Part shown: positions 1 to 8,860 of the stretch, piece after piece | Layout of the letters: the number at the start of each line of letters is the position of its first letter | Numbering within the stretch: position 1 is the first letter of the stretch | DNA from: Chimonanthus salicifolius | Lineage: Eukaryota; Streptophyta; Magnoliopsida; Laurales; Calycanthaceae | NCBI GenBank assembly: GCA_013350335.1 | Contig: CM023542.1 | Coordinates: forward strand, 8,108,025-8,172,024 | Direction: 5' to 3' | DNA length: 64,000 nt | The notes under the pieces: model-generated | What the model was told of the DNA's origin: nothing | What the model saw: only the letters and a program-made list of their open reading frames with translations | The model's database searches: none | Made by a program: the position numbers and the translations under genes

Positions 1-345
1 CGGGAGCTGTTCCTCACCGCATCGTCCCTCGACCTAGGCGAGCACCTCCTCAGCCTACTCGGTCATCCAGGGAATCCCAAACCATATCAGCGGGAGCTGT
101 CCCTCACCACATCGTCCCTCGACCTAGGCGAGCACCTCCTCAGCCTACTCGGTCATCGAGGGAATCACAAAGTATGCCAGCGGGAGCTGTCCCTCACCGC
201 TTCGTCCCTTGACCTAGGCGAGCACCTCCTCAGCTTACTCGGTCATCCAAAGACCACAAGGCATACTGGCGGAAGCTGTTCCTCATCGACCATCCCTCGA
301 CCTAGGCGAGCACCTCCTCAGCCTACTCGGTCATCTAGGGATCAC
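1..345. repeat. 90-bp tandem repeat, almost four copies
   Basis: Units begin at about 1, 91, 181 and 270, each starting CGGGAGCTGT or a close variant and containing the conserved stretch CGACCTAGGCGAGCACCTCC. The first two units are exactly 90 bp, the third is one base shorter and the last is partial. The array runs off the left edge, so its full size is unknown. It lies inside the LTR-like sequence of element B and has no coding frame. Confidence 0.85.
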
Positions 346-1381
346 CTCACCCGTCATACATTCGGGTATCGAAACCGCAAGGGACTTCTAAGGTTACCTT
401 GGGTGAACCAACGTTCAGCCTGACGGCCTATCTAGGGTCTAACATAATTACTTCCCAATTAGTCCTCATCTGGGACTCCAAGGCACCTTGTTCTCTAAAT
501 CAGATTATGCCTCTCTCATAGGTACGTTCGGGAAATACAAGACGGACCGACCATTAGATCCATGCAAGGGGGTTACGATTACCCATCTCTAACCACAAGG
601 GAGTTTGAATCCCAACCACGCGTCCACTGTGCGGTCCCACATAACATCCGCGCCCTAACTATCCGACAAGCTAGGGGGAGTCTCTAGATCCTGATGTGGC
701 CTAGTACCCATGCCCCACCGGCATCCCACATATGCTAACTATATGCATGCACAAATACCGCTACACATACTATTAACATAGTTCATTGTATAATAATCAG
801 ATGCATATATATCATTATCTATCACGGGTTGGCATGTTAACATCCAAGCATGTTACAATGTCTAGCAGTCCAAACTAATCATCATATAGTCATATGACAT
901 TTTATCACCAAATTACATCACACTATGATCAAACATATACCACCACATACCACATATCACATATTCACATGCTGACATCTTAACATATTATCAACCAAAA
1001 TAAACTCTGATCATGTCGCCACACAATCAATCAATTATGACATCAATTAATCAATTCATATATGCCTCTGCGGGCATCGAATACGAATACACCCGGATGG
1101 GGGCCCGCCACATAATGGTATAAACAGTTCCCTTGCCGAGTGGCTCATAACACCGATGACCCCCATTCGCCGTATTCCGTACCTACACATTTGATAAAGA
1201 AGTAAGATGCATGGATGCATGCTAAAAGCGATGATGAGTTCCCTCACCTGTGTGTGTCCTTGAAATCCAATGCGAGAAAACGAGTCCGCTGGGTTGAAGG
1301 AAGTTCGATCTGTTAAAACGAGAGCACAAGGATAAGTAACCGGGCAAAATGAGTCAAACTAAGTCTGGACTACAAACGGGC

Positions 1382-1600
1382 TCGAAAACGAGTCGGGTCC
1401 AAACCGAATTGAAGTGGGCCCGAAACTGAAAACTGGGTCCAAAATTGGACCGAGCTCGAAATTGAGCCCGAAACTGGAAACTGGGTTTGAAATCGGGTCG
1501 GGCCCGAAACTGGATCGAAACGGGCCTGGCCTGAAAATGGGCCGGGCCGAACAGAACTGGGCCAGAGGGCTGGGCCTGGGCCGAACCTGATTGGGCTGGC
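1382..1600. repeat. Degenerate short-period repeat of GGGCCCGAAACT type
   Basis: Variants of CCCGAAACTGG, GGGCCCGAAACT and GAAACTGGGT recur about every 12 to 16 bases. It looks like a decayed simple repeat inside the element B LTR. No coding potential is seen. Confidence 0.5.
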
Positions 1601-1644
1601 TCTATACGAAACTGAACTCAGCCGAGTCAGCTCAGCAACTCAGC

Positions 1645-2124
1645 CAAACAGGGAAAAGAAAGAAAAAGAAGGAAAAGAAAGGAAAGGGGAGGAAAAAGGA
1701 AGGAAAAGAGGGAAAATCGGAGAAGAGAGAGGGAAAGAAAAAAGAAGTACCTGCGATGGGGCCGAAGATCTGACGGCGGCGAGAGTGCTGGACCCTGCAA
1801 CGGGACTGGGGCTGCTCGGACAAGATGGAGGTGCGGGAGAAGGAGGGCAAAGCATCGGCAGAAATGGGAGAGGGGAGAGGCCGAGAGAAAGGGAGAGAGA
1901 GAGAGAGAGAGAGCGGCGGCGGCTTGAGGGAGGGGAGGGAAAAGATAGGAGAGAGATCAGGGTTAGGGTTAGGAAGAGGAAGGTGAGAGAAGGGAGAGAG
2001 AGAGACGGGAGAGAGACCGGGAGAAGCAGCAGCAGGTGCGGCCACTGTAGCACAGTGCTACAGTGCGTCGCCGAGAAGGTTTTGAAGGGGCGAAGCTTAG
2101 GGTTAGGTCTAGGGTTTTAAATCC
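1645..2124 (-). promoter_or_regulatory. Probable LTR promoter and CT-rich leader of element B
   Basis: On the minus strand, a TATA-like GGATTTAAAACCC (about 2111-2124) is followed by CCCTAGACCTAACCCTAAG, then about 400 bases of very CT-rich sequence with a (CT)n run (complement of 1889-1912). This resembles a plant gene start: TATA, telo-box-like AAACCCTA, pyrimidine-rich leader. The minus strand also has a GT donor-like CAG/GTACTT at about 1750. Long Ser/Pro/Leu-rich frames here come from the CT bias and are not called as genes. Confidence 0.4.
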
Positions 2125-2281
2125 TTTTTTTTTTTTAAACATGTAAAGAAATAAAAAATCTCAAAAATCAAGTTTGATTTTCCAAAATAAATAAATAAAT
2201 TTAAAACTTGATAAAACTTGAATATCGAACATCGGACATCAGAGAAAAATGTGTGATTTTAAAATGTTTTGAAATGACAAA

Positions 2282-2306
2282 TTCTTGAGCAGTGTTGTTA
2301 ATATCG
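2282..2306 (+). repeat. Left target duplication and terminal inverted repeat of the hAT element
   Basis: TTCTTGAG (2282-2289) followed by the TIR starting CAGTGTTGTTAA at 2290. Confidence 0.93.
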
Positions 2307-2594
2307 TCCGAGTTGCGAGGCAACTCGGACGAGTCGACTCGACTCGGATGGTCAATCGAGTCAACTCACTGGTCAACTCGAAAAGTGGTAGTAATCGTCC
2401 GATTTTTTTGAAAATCGTAGCTCGTGCGATTCCAAACTCTTCAATCGCACCATCGTGCGATGTCGAAGAGAAAGGAAAAAAAGGGAAAATTAGCAAAAAG
2501 AGGGGGAAAAAAAAGAGGGAAATCAGGGGAATAGGAAAAGACGTGCATGGCATGGAAGATCGAAAGTATTTCATTGCCTATTAAAGTCTAAAAA

Positions 2595-2758
2595 CGATTG
2601 ATAAATACCTGGCCCTCTTAGTGTTTCTTTCAAGCAAACAAAAAAACCCTTTTATTCCATCGTTTCTCCTTCAAGCCGTGGTGTCTCCTTCAAGCCGTGG
2701 TGTCTGCTCTCTCTGGAAGTCCTTCAAGCCTTCAACAGTTCGAGACTTCGGGTTCGAG
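2595..2758 (+). promoter_or_regulatory. Probable promoter and non-coding first exon of the hAT transposase gene
   Basis: A TATA-like GATAAATACC (about 2600-2609) is followed by CT-rich sequence ending at a good splice donor, TTCGAG/GTATGC, at 2758/2759. A matching acceptor, TTTCATAG/GAATTT, lies at 4091/4092, 21 bases before the ATG at 4113. This would give a 1.3-kb intron in the 5'UTR. Inferred from sequence only. Confidence 0.45.
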
Positions 2759-3238
2759 GTATGCTTCTCTCTTTTCTTTTTTTCCTCTTCTCGGTTTCCT
2801 CTCTGGTTTTCGCATTCCTCTGGTTTTCGCATTCCTCTTCTCGGCTTCCTCTCTAGTTTCGCCATCCTCTGATTTCGCTTTCTCCTCTCTGATTTCGCTT
2901 TCGTCTTCTCCTCGGCTTCCTGCTTCTCCCCTTTCCTCTTTCTTTCGCTGGTTTTGTTGTTTTCGAACTCAGATATGCGAAGGTTGGAAACAGTCGTAGA
3001 TGTTAACTTAGTGGTTGGTGGGAGGGTGGTAGGTGGGAGGGTCCTCGTAAGAGGACAGAAGTGGCTGTTTTATTTGTTTTTCACCGACAATCCTCACACG
3101 ACTGAGTACAAGATACAGTCGTGTGAGGATAACTTTAGCTTTTTCAGTTTGCTGTTTTCATTTCATTGCTGTAATGATTTTAATAAAATGTTTAATACCA
3201 TAGCATCTTATTAAAATTAATTAATTTTTTTTTACTAT

Positions 3239-3660
3239 ATTGACTATAAAAATAAGTTTTAATCGAAAAAGATTTATATATTTACTTGAATAAATAGAAT
3301 TGATAGTGCTTAATTATTAATTGATTATAATATTATATTGACTATAAAAATAAGTTTTAATTGAAAAATATTTATATATTTATTTAAATAAATAGAACTG
3401 ATAGTGCTTAATTATTAATTGATTATAATATTATATTGACTATAAAAATAAGTTTTAATTGAAAAATATTTATATATTTACTTAAATAAATAGAACTGAT
3501 AGTGCTTAATTATTAATTGATTATAATATTATATTGACTATAAAAAAATTAAAAATAAGTTTTAATTGAAAAATATTTATATATTTATTTAAATAAATAG
3601 AACTGATAGTGCTTAATTATTAATTGGATATAATATTATATTGACTATAAAAATATTTTA
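3239..3660. repeat. AT-rich minisatellite, period about 98 bp, four-plus copies, in the hAT 5'UTR intron
   Basis: Copies beginning ATTGACTATAAAAA start at about 3239, 3337, 3435, 3533 and 3640. The first three intervals are 98 bp; the fourth is 107 bp because of a small internal insertion. Later units are nearly identical to each other, pointing to recent expansion. Confidence 0.85.
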
Positions 3661-3754
3661 TTGAATATAGTATTTTTTACTATATTATAAAAATATATTT
3701 TATTAAACTAAATCATTAGTTTTTAATTTCTTTCTTGTTCGTTATATTATTGAA

Positions 3755-4045
3755 TGTTACCTCAAATCCTCAATACAGTACAATTGTGATTAATATTTAC
3801 AATTCAGTACCTTATATAATTGAATTACACTACAATGTAAGGTAGCACCGTAGCAATTCAATACAGTACCTTATATTATTGAATTACAGTACCTTATATT
3901 AATCGGTAATATCATTCAAAAATATTTCAATAATTATAAGGTACTGTAATTCAATAATATTTCAAAAATTATATTCGAATGATTAATATAATTACAGTAC
4001 AATGTAAGACAGCAATTCAATACAGTACCGAATAATTAATATTTT
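3755..4045. repeat. Short inverted and direct repeats around ATTCAATACAGTACCTTATA
   Basis: The words CAGTACCTTATA, ATTCAATACAGTACC and their complements (TATAAGGTACTGTAATTC) alternate several times, giving strong foldback potential just before the transposase coding region. No gene is seen here. Confidence 0.55.
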
Positions 4046-4112
4046 TTTGTCTTTTTTTTTTTTTTGTGGATGATAAATGGATGTTTCATAGGAATTTATA
4101 AAGATTGTTAAA

Positions 4113-6579
4113 ATGGTTCGAGGCACTGGAAACGAGGGACAAGATGAAGCATGGCAGTTTTGCACTAGATTGGAACCGGGCGATCATGTGCATGTACAAT
4201 GCAATTATTGTAAAAAAAAAATGAGTGGTGGTATTTATCGAATGAAACACCATCTAGGAAAAACAAAAAAAGACGTAGCGGCATGTCCTAAATGTCCCGA
4301 GTCGGTGACTCAAAAATGCCTTGAATTGATGGGGAACAATTTGGACACAAAAAGAAGAAAAAAGGATGCACAAATGCAGGCTGGGAGACCTGATTATTAT
4401 TTTGATGATCAAGACCCAAAAGGGAAGGGACCGATAGAAAAATTTATTAATGTGGATGATGATAAAAAACAAGCAACTCTTAACAGAGTTTGGAAAAAAG
4501 AAGACAGAATCACAGTTTGCAAAGGTATTGCTCGTTTTTTCTATGCAAATGCACTCCCCTTCAACTTGGTGAAGAGTCCATTTTTCCAACCCATGTGTGA
4601 ATTAATTGCAAGATATGGAATTGGGTTGAAAACTCCATCATATCATGAGATGAGAAATACTTTACTCAAAAGTGAAGTTGAAGATGTGGAGAAAATGTTG
4701 GAAAACATAGGAAAGAATGGACCAAAAAAGGGTGCACAATAATGACAGATGGTTGGACTGATGGAAAGAATCGGTCCATTACTAATTTTCTTATAAATAG
4801 TCCAATGGGGAGTGTTTTTCTGAAAAGTGTTGACACATCTTCGATCTGCAAAAATGGAGAGAACTTGGCCGATCTTATAGATTCGGTCGTAGAAGAGGTA
4901 GGTGTGGAGAATGTGGTGCAAATTGTTACTGATAACGCAGCACCATATGTAAAGGCTGGAAAAATATTGATGGCGAGAAGGAAAAGTTTATTTTGGACTC
5001 TATGTGCAGCACATTGCCTTGATCTCATGCTGGAAGATATAGGGAAAAGGAAATTGGAGTCATCTACTATTGCTGATGCAAAAGCAATTGCCAAATTCAT
5101 TTATAACCATGGCGTTTTGCTAAACTTAATGAGAAAATTCACGAACAATCGTGAGTTAGTTAGGCCGGCAATAACGAGATTTGCAACATGCTACCTAACA
5201 TTGAAAAGCATACTGAAATGCAGAATTGGTCTACGAAAAATGTTTAGTGCGGACGAATGGGATAGAATGCCTTTGTCCAAGACTGAAGAGGGGAAAAAAG
5301 TGAATGATCTAATTTTTGATAGTAAGTTTTGGAAACGTGTTCAATTTTGTACGAAGGTTGGAATGCCAATTGTAAAATTGCTTCGGTTAGTTGATGGAGA
5401 GGACAAGCCGGCAATGGGATACATATATGAAGGCATGGATCAAGCCAAGGAGAAAATTGTAAAAAGATTGAACAAAGATGAAAAGAAATACATGCCATAT
5501 TGGAAGTTGATAGATGCTCGTTGGAATGATCAACTCCACCATCCATTGAATGCCGCTGCATATTATCTGAATCCTTCTTTCCACTACGAAGAATCATTTT
5601 GTCCCGATGCTGAAATTAAAAGAGGGCTGTATACATGTCTTGATAAGTTGGCCATAGACATAGATGACAGGATTAAAATCGATGAGCAATTGCTTGCATT
5701 CAGAACTGAAAGAGGATTCTTTGGGGATAACATGGCCAAATTAACAAGGAAAAGAAAACAGCCAGGTATTTAATATTTAGTTATTTAATATTTACTTATT
5801 TAGTATCTAAACTTTCAATTTAATTTTTTTAATTTATTATCTTATGTTTTATAGCCATTTGGTGGGAAGATTATGGAGAGGATACTAAAGAATTGCAACG
5901 TGTTGCAATAAGGATTTTGAGTTTAACTTGCAGCGCAACAGGGTGTGAGCGGAATTGGAGTGTATTTGAACAAGTATGTTTTATTTTTAACTTTAAATAT
6001 ATTCATGCAATTTCTTAACATATAAGAAGTGAAGTTATAAATGTTTTATGTTTTCTTTTATAGATTCATACGAAGAGGAGAAATAGGCTAGAGGCAAAGA
6101 GGATGAATGCCCTTGTATATGTAAAATATAATTTACAACTACAAGTGAGACAGATATTAAGGAGTTCAAAGCAAGACTATGATCCTATTTGCTTATCGGA
6201 TGTGGAATCTGATGATGAATGGATCACGGAAAAGGAAGATCCAGCTCTTCCACAAGACAATTCTTGGTTGAATGCGGACGAAATGTTTAATGAGGAAGAG
6301 ACTAATCTTAGAAAAGGAACGAGTAAGCATTTTAAAATCTAGAAGATTATTATATTATATTTAAAATTTAGAATGCACAATTTATAAAATATTTGAATTT
6401 TGTAATTAACAGGGGTTTATTCGAGAAAGCGAAAGAGCGTTGAAGGAGACGAAGGTAGTGAAGGAGAGGAAGAAAGTGTTGAAGAAATTAGCGATGGGGA
6501 TGTAGCAGATGGAGGAGACACTGAACCTTCATCTTACTTAGATGTTTTAGATGACATTGATGAGAATGATATTCTTTAG
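4113..6579 (+). pseudogene. hAT transposase (BED zinc finger, DUF659, hAT C-terminal dimerisation domain), one frameshift
   Basis: The first frame runs from ATG 4113 to a stop at 4740-4742. It carries a BED-type finger (CNYCKKKMSGGIYRMKHHL region, residues about 30-55) and the start of DUF659. The next frame (from before 4742 to 5765) continues DUF659 with TDGWTDGKN and the middle of the RNase H-like core. One missing base near 4708-4720 explains the break. Three introns follow with GT-AG borders (5766-5854, 5974-6063, 6323-6412). The third exon holds the dimerisation motif (ATGCERNWSVFEQ), and the last exon ends in an acidic tail with stop at 6579. In the family the enzyme excises and inserts the element; here the frameshift probably abolishes it unless it is a sequencing error. 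Confidence 0.88.
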
Positions 6580-6818
6580 AATTCATATTCTTTAGAGTTC
6601 AGATGTTTTGTAATTTTGGATTATACAATTTTATGAATTATGATGATTTGAATGTTAGCAATTTTATGATATTCTTATTTTATGTCAATTTTATATATAA
6701 TTGTATTATAAATAATAATTATAGCAAAAAAAGTCAAAAATGTTAGAACTCTTACGAGTCTACGATTTCCGATTTACGATTAACGAGTCACACCCCTAGA
6801 TCGATTCACGATCCGAGT

Positions 6819-6843
6819 CGAGTTTGACAACATTGTTCTTGAG
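6819..6843 (-). repeat. Right terminal inverted repeat and target duplication of the hAT element
   Basis: The TIR ends at 6835 (TTGACAACATTG on the plus strand) and is followed immediately by TTCTTGAG (6836-6843), identical to the left duplication. Confidence 0.93.
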
Positions 6844-7199
6844 TAATCCAAAATCACCAAAATGCCCCTCGAGTCTCTAAACTCGAAACCAGGCAACCTA
6901 GGGCCCACCACGGAGCCCACACTCTCCTTACTATTACCAAACCCCTAAAATCTCGAAGAATCGAATCGGGTTGTTACAGTGTCGGCCTGAAAGTGAATCA
7001 CTCAGTGCCAATAGGGTCGGCTTGGAAGCGGATACAATAGTATTTACACTGTAAGTAATAAGAGAAAAGGGGTTAGTACAAATTTTAATTAACAAAAGGG
7101 GTATTAATCATCATAACACATCACTAACCATAGTCAAGCAAGATCAGACATCAATAATAATATTTTATCATTTAAAAACTGTTTCCCTCGGAACATACT

Positions 7200-7560
7200 T
7201 CGGAACTGGGTACAGTGGCTTCGGATCATCCGAACCACACTAAACTAAGTCACTGACCTCGGATCATGGGTCTGACTTCGGATCGTCCGAAGGTTGGATC
7301 TCGGACCTTCCGAAGTCCATCCGAACCGATAAAAACAGAGAAAACAGTCTCGGTGGGTCTGTATGCTCGGAACGTCCGAAGTCTGGGTTCGGAACGTCCG
7401 AGTGGGTTCGGTCCTTCCGAGATTGGCTAGGTGCGTCCGAAAAGGGTCAGGCTAGCCTCGGGCGTAACTGGGCTTCGGTGAAGCTCGGAACGTCCGAGGG
7501 TTATTGCTCGGACCGTCCGAAGGTTCGGACCTTCCGAAGACCGGCTCTCGGACCTTCCGA
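7200..7560. repeat. Array of palindromic TCGGAnCnTCCGA boxes (3' LTR copy)
   Basis: At least ten near-palindromic 12- to 14-mers occur in 360 bp, for example TTCGGATCATCCGAA, TTCGGATCGTCCGAA, TCGGACCTTCCGA, TCGGAACGTCCGA and TCGGACCGTCCGA. On the minus strand they lie roughly 500-860 bases downstream of the LTR TATA box, so they should be in the transcribed leader. Function unknown. Confidence 0.85.
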
Positions 7561-8055
7561 GAGTCGTCTTCCTCCACTGTCTGCACCAGCAGACAGTGAC
7601 GGTAGACCAACAGTAAAATACGATTCCGGAAATGGAGGTCTCCCGGACTCGGTTTTCACTTCCGTCTGGTCTGATGGACTCTTTTGGGAGTCCTCTTTCC
7701 ATAGGGAATGGTTTGGAGCCTTGGAGCTCACTGGGCCATCCGATTTAAACAGTGAAAGCTCACGGGTACATGAAACCCATGGTTTTTCCTTAGATTTAAA
7801 ACTGGTTTTTCTCAATCAAAACAGGGCCAAAATTTGAATTTCTCGATTCAAAACCGATTGGAATTTGAAAAGGAATGCATTGGATACCTTGGCTGACGTT
7901 CCTGGTTTGAAAATCTGGAATTTGAAATGCTTTCTTCTAAGCTTACTGTTATTGAAAAAAACAGAAGCTTAAAGGTCTCGGCTGGGTTTCTGCAAGACAG
8001 AGAAGGGAGAAGAGAAGATGCAGTTTTTGCTGGGAGTTCAAACCGATGGGGAAGG

Positions 8056-8070
8056 GCTGAATTTATAGGA
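8056..8070 (-). promoter_or_regulatory. TATA box of the element A 3' LTR
   Basis: The minus strand reads TCCTATAAATTCAGC, followed by a CT-rich stretch with TCTTCTCTTCTCCC, a typical plant core promoter. The same sequence is in the other LTR. Confidence 0.6.
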
Positions 8071-8847
8071 ATTCAGCCGGGGAGAGAGGCCGGAAACCCG
8101 CTGCGCATGCAGTGATGATGGGACGGGACGACAGGAATCATCATTCGCCGGTTAGTTGCGGATAAGCCCTCCAATATTTTTGGTTTTACAAATTAGACCC
8201 TAGTTTTAATAAAAACCGATTTTAAAACTAAAAGCAAGAATTTAAAAACTCGAAAACCTATCCAACCTTACAGATAGGTTGGGTTTTGAAAACCTTGGTC
8301 ACCAGAAAAATTTTAGATTTTAAATCTTAATAAAAATCATTTATTTAAATAAGAACTATATTTTACCCATAATTACTTAAATAAACAAATGTAAAAATAA
8401 CCAATTTGTAAATCTTATTTTGAAGTGAAATGAAATAAGCAGACCATTCTTAAAATGGTCTAACATCAAATGCCCTTTTCAGAATTTATCTCGTTTCTGA
8501 AATTATTTAGAATAATTAAAACTCCCTTTCGAGGTTTTGACGGGCGGATTTAAATACCATTTTTTCTGAAAATAAATTCATTTTAAAGTCAGAAATGCAA
8601 ATCCTTTATTAAGGAGAATATTATCCACCAATAATATTCACATAACAATATAATTTGTAAAATCGTAACTAAAAGTGGTAAATTACCAAAATGCCCCTCC
8701 AGCTGAACGAACTGGATCACTGAGCTCACGAGCTCGGATTGGGCCACAACTGGGCTTCCTTCGAAGCCCTAACCATAATCTCCGAGATTAATCGGTTAAA
8801 CAGGATTAACAAGCTAAAACACGCCTAATCTGGGGCAGGGCATTACA

Positions 8848-8860
8848 TCCTACCCCCCTA
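8848..8860 (-). other. Polypurine tract of element A
   Basis: On the minus strand AGGGGGGTAGGA immediately precedes the 3' LTR start TGTAATGCC. This is the expected plus-strand primer of reverse transcription. Confidence 0.85.

Larger units (their letters stand above)
2290..6835 (+). mobile_element. hAT-superfamily DNA transposon, nearly intact (4546 bp)
   Basis: The ends are imperfect terminal inverted repeats: CAGTGTTGTTAATATCG at the left and CAATGTTGTCAAACTCG when the right end is reverse-complemented. An exact 8-bp target duplication, TTCTTGAG, flanks it (2282-2289 and 6836-6843), as expected for hAT. Subterminal regions at about 2300-2400 and 6740-6830 are dense in CGAGT/ACTCG motifs, likely transposase-binding sites. 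Inside are a promoter and leader, a 5'UTR intron with a minisatellite, and one transposase gene on the plus strand. The element sits in the LTR of element B. A perfect duplication and only one obvious coding lesion suggest recent insertion. Confidence 0.93.
1..6978 (-). mobile_element. Element B: LTR of a second Ty3/gypsy retrotransposon, split by a hAT transposon
   Basis: Read on the minus strand, the LTR begins at 6978 with TGTAACAACCCG, a common start for plant gypsy LTRs. It runs to 6844, is interrupted by the hAT element, resumes at 2281 and continues to the left edge. No primer-binding site, polypurine tract or gag-pol of this element is visible, so the LTR must exceed about 2.4 kb or be a solo LTR. 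Its first base directly abuts a sharp truncation of element A's LTR, which suggests B inserted into A; the adjacent GTGTC (6979-6983) would be one copy of a 5-bp target duplication, with the partner outside the window. 346-1300 shows no gene, only LTR-type sequence. Confidence 0.65.
6979..8847 (-). repeat. 3' LTR of element A, truncated by element B
   Basis: Begins on the minus strand at 8847 with TGTAATGCCCTGCCCC, next to the polypurine tract, and matches 15599-17468 closely until 6979, where homology stops abruptly at the start of element B. The remaining part of the LTR (counterpart of 14235-15598) is not in the window. Confidence 0.9.

Noticed and set aside
1..345. CRISPR-like regular array
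   Set aside because: Direct 90-bp tandem units with no spacer structure, in plant DNA.
1632..2053. Two overlapping 137-codon minus-strand frames
   Set aside because: Ser/Pro/Leu bias from CT-rich low-complexity DNA; overlapping frames, no domain.
1955..2110. Telomere-like AGGGTTAGGGTTAGG motifs
   Set aside because: Only two or three units, and the plant telomere repeat is TTTAGGG; better explained as leader telo-box sequence.
7501..7815. 104-codon minus-strand frame in the 3' LTR, also present at 16121-16435
   Set aside because: It is kept only because the two LTRs are recent copies; it overlaps the palindrome array, which generates repeated Phe-Gly-Arg-Ser-Glu words, and has no family features.
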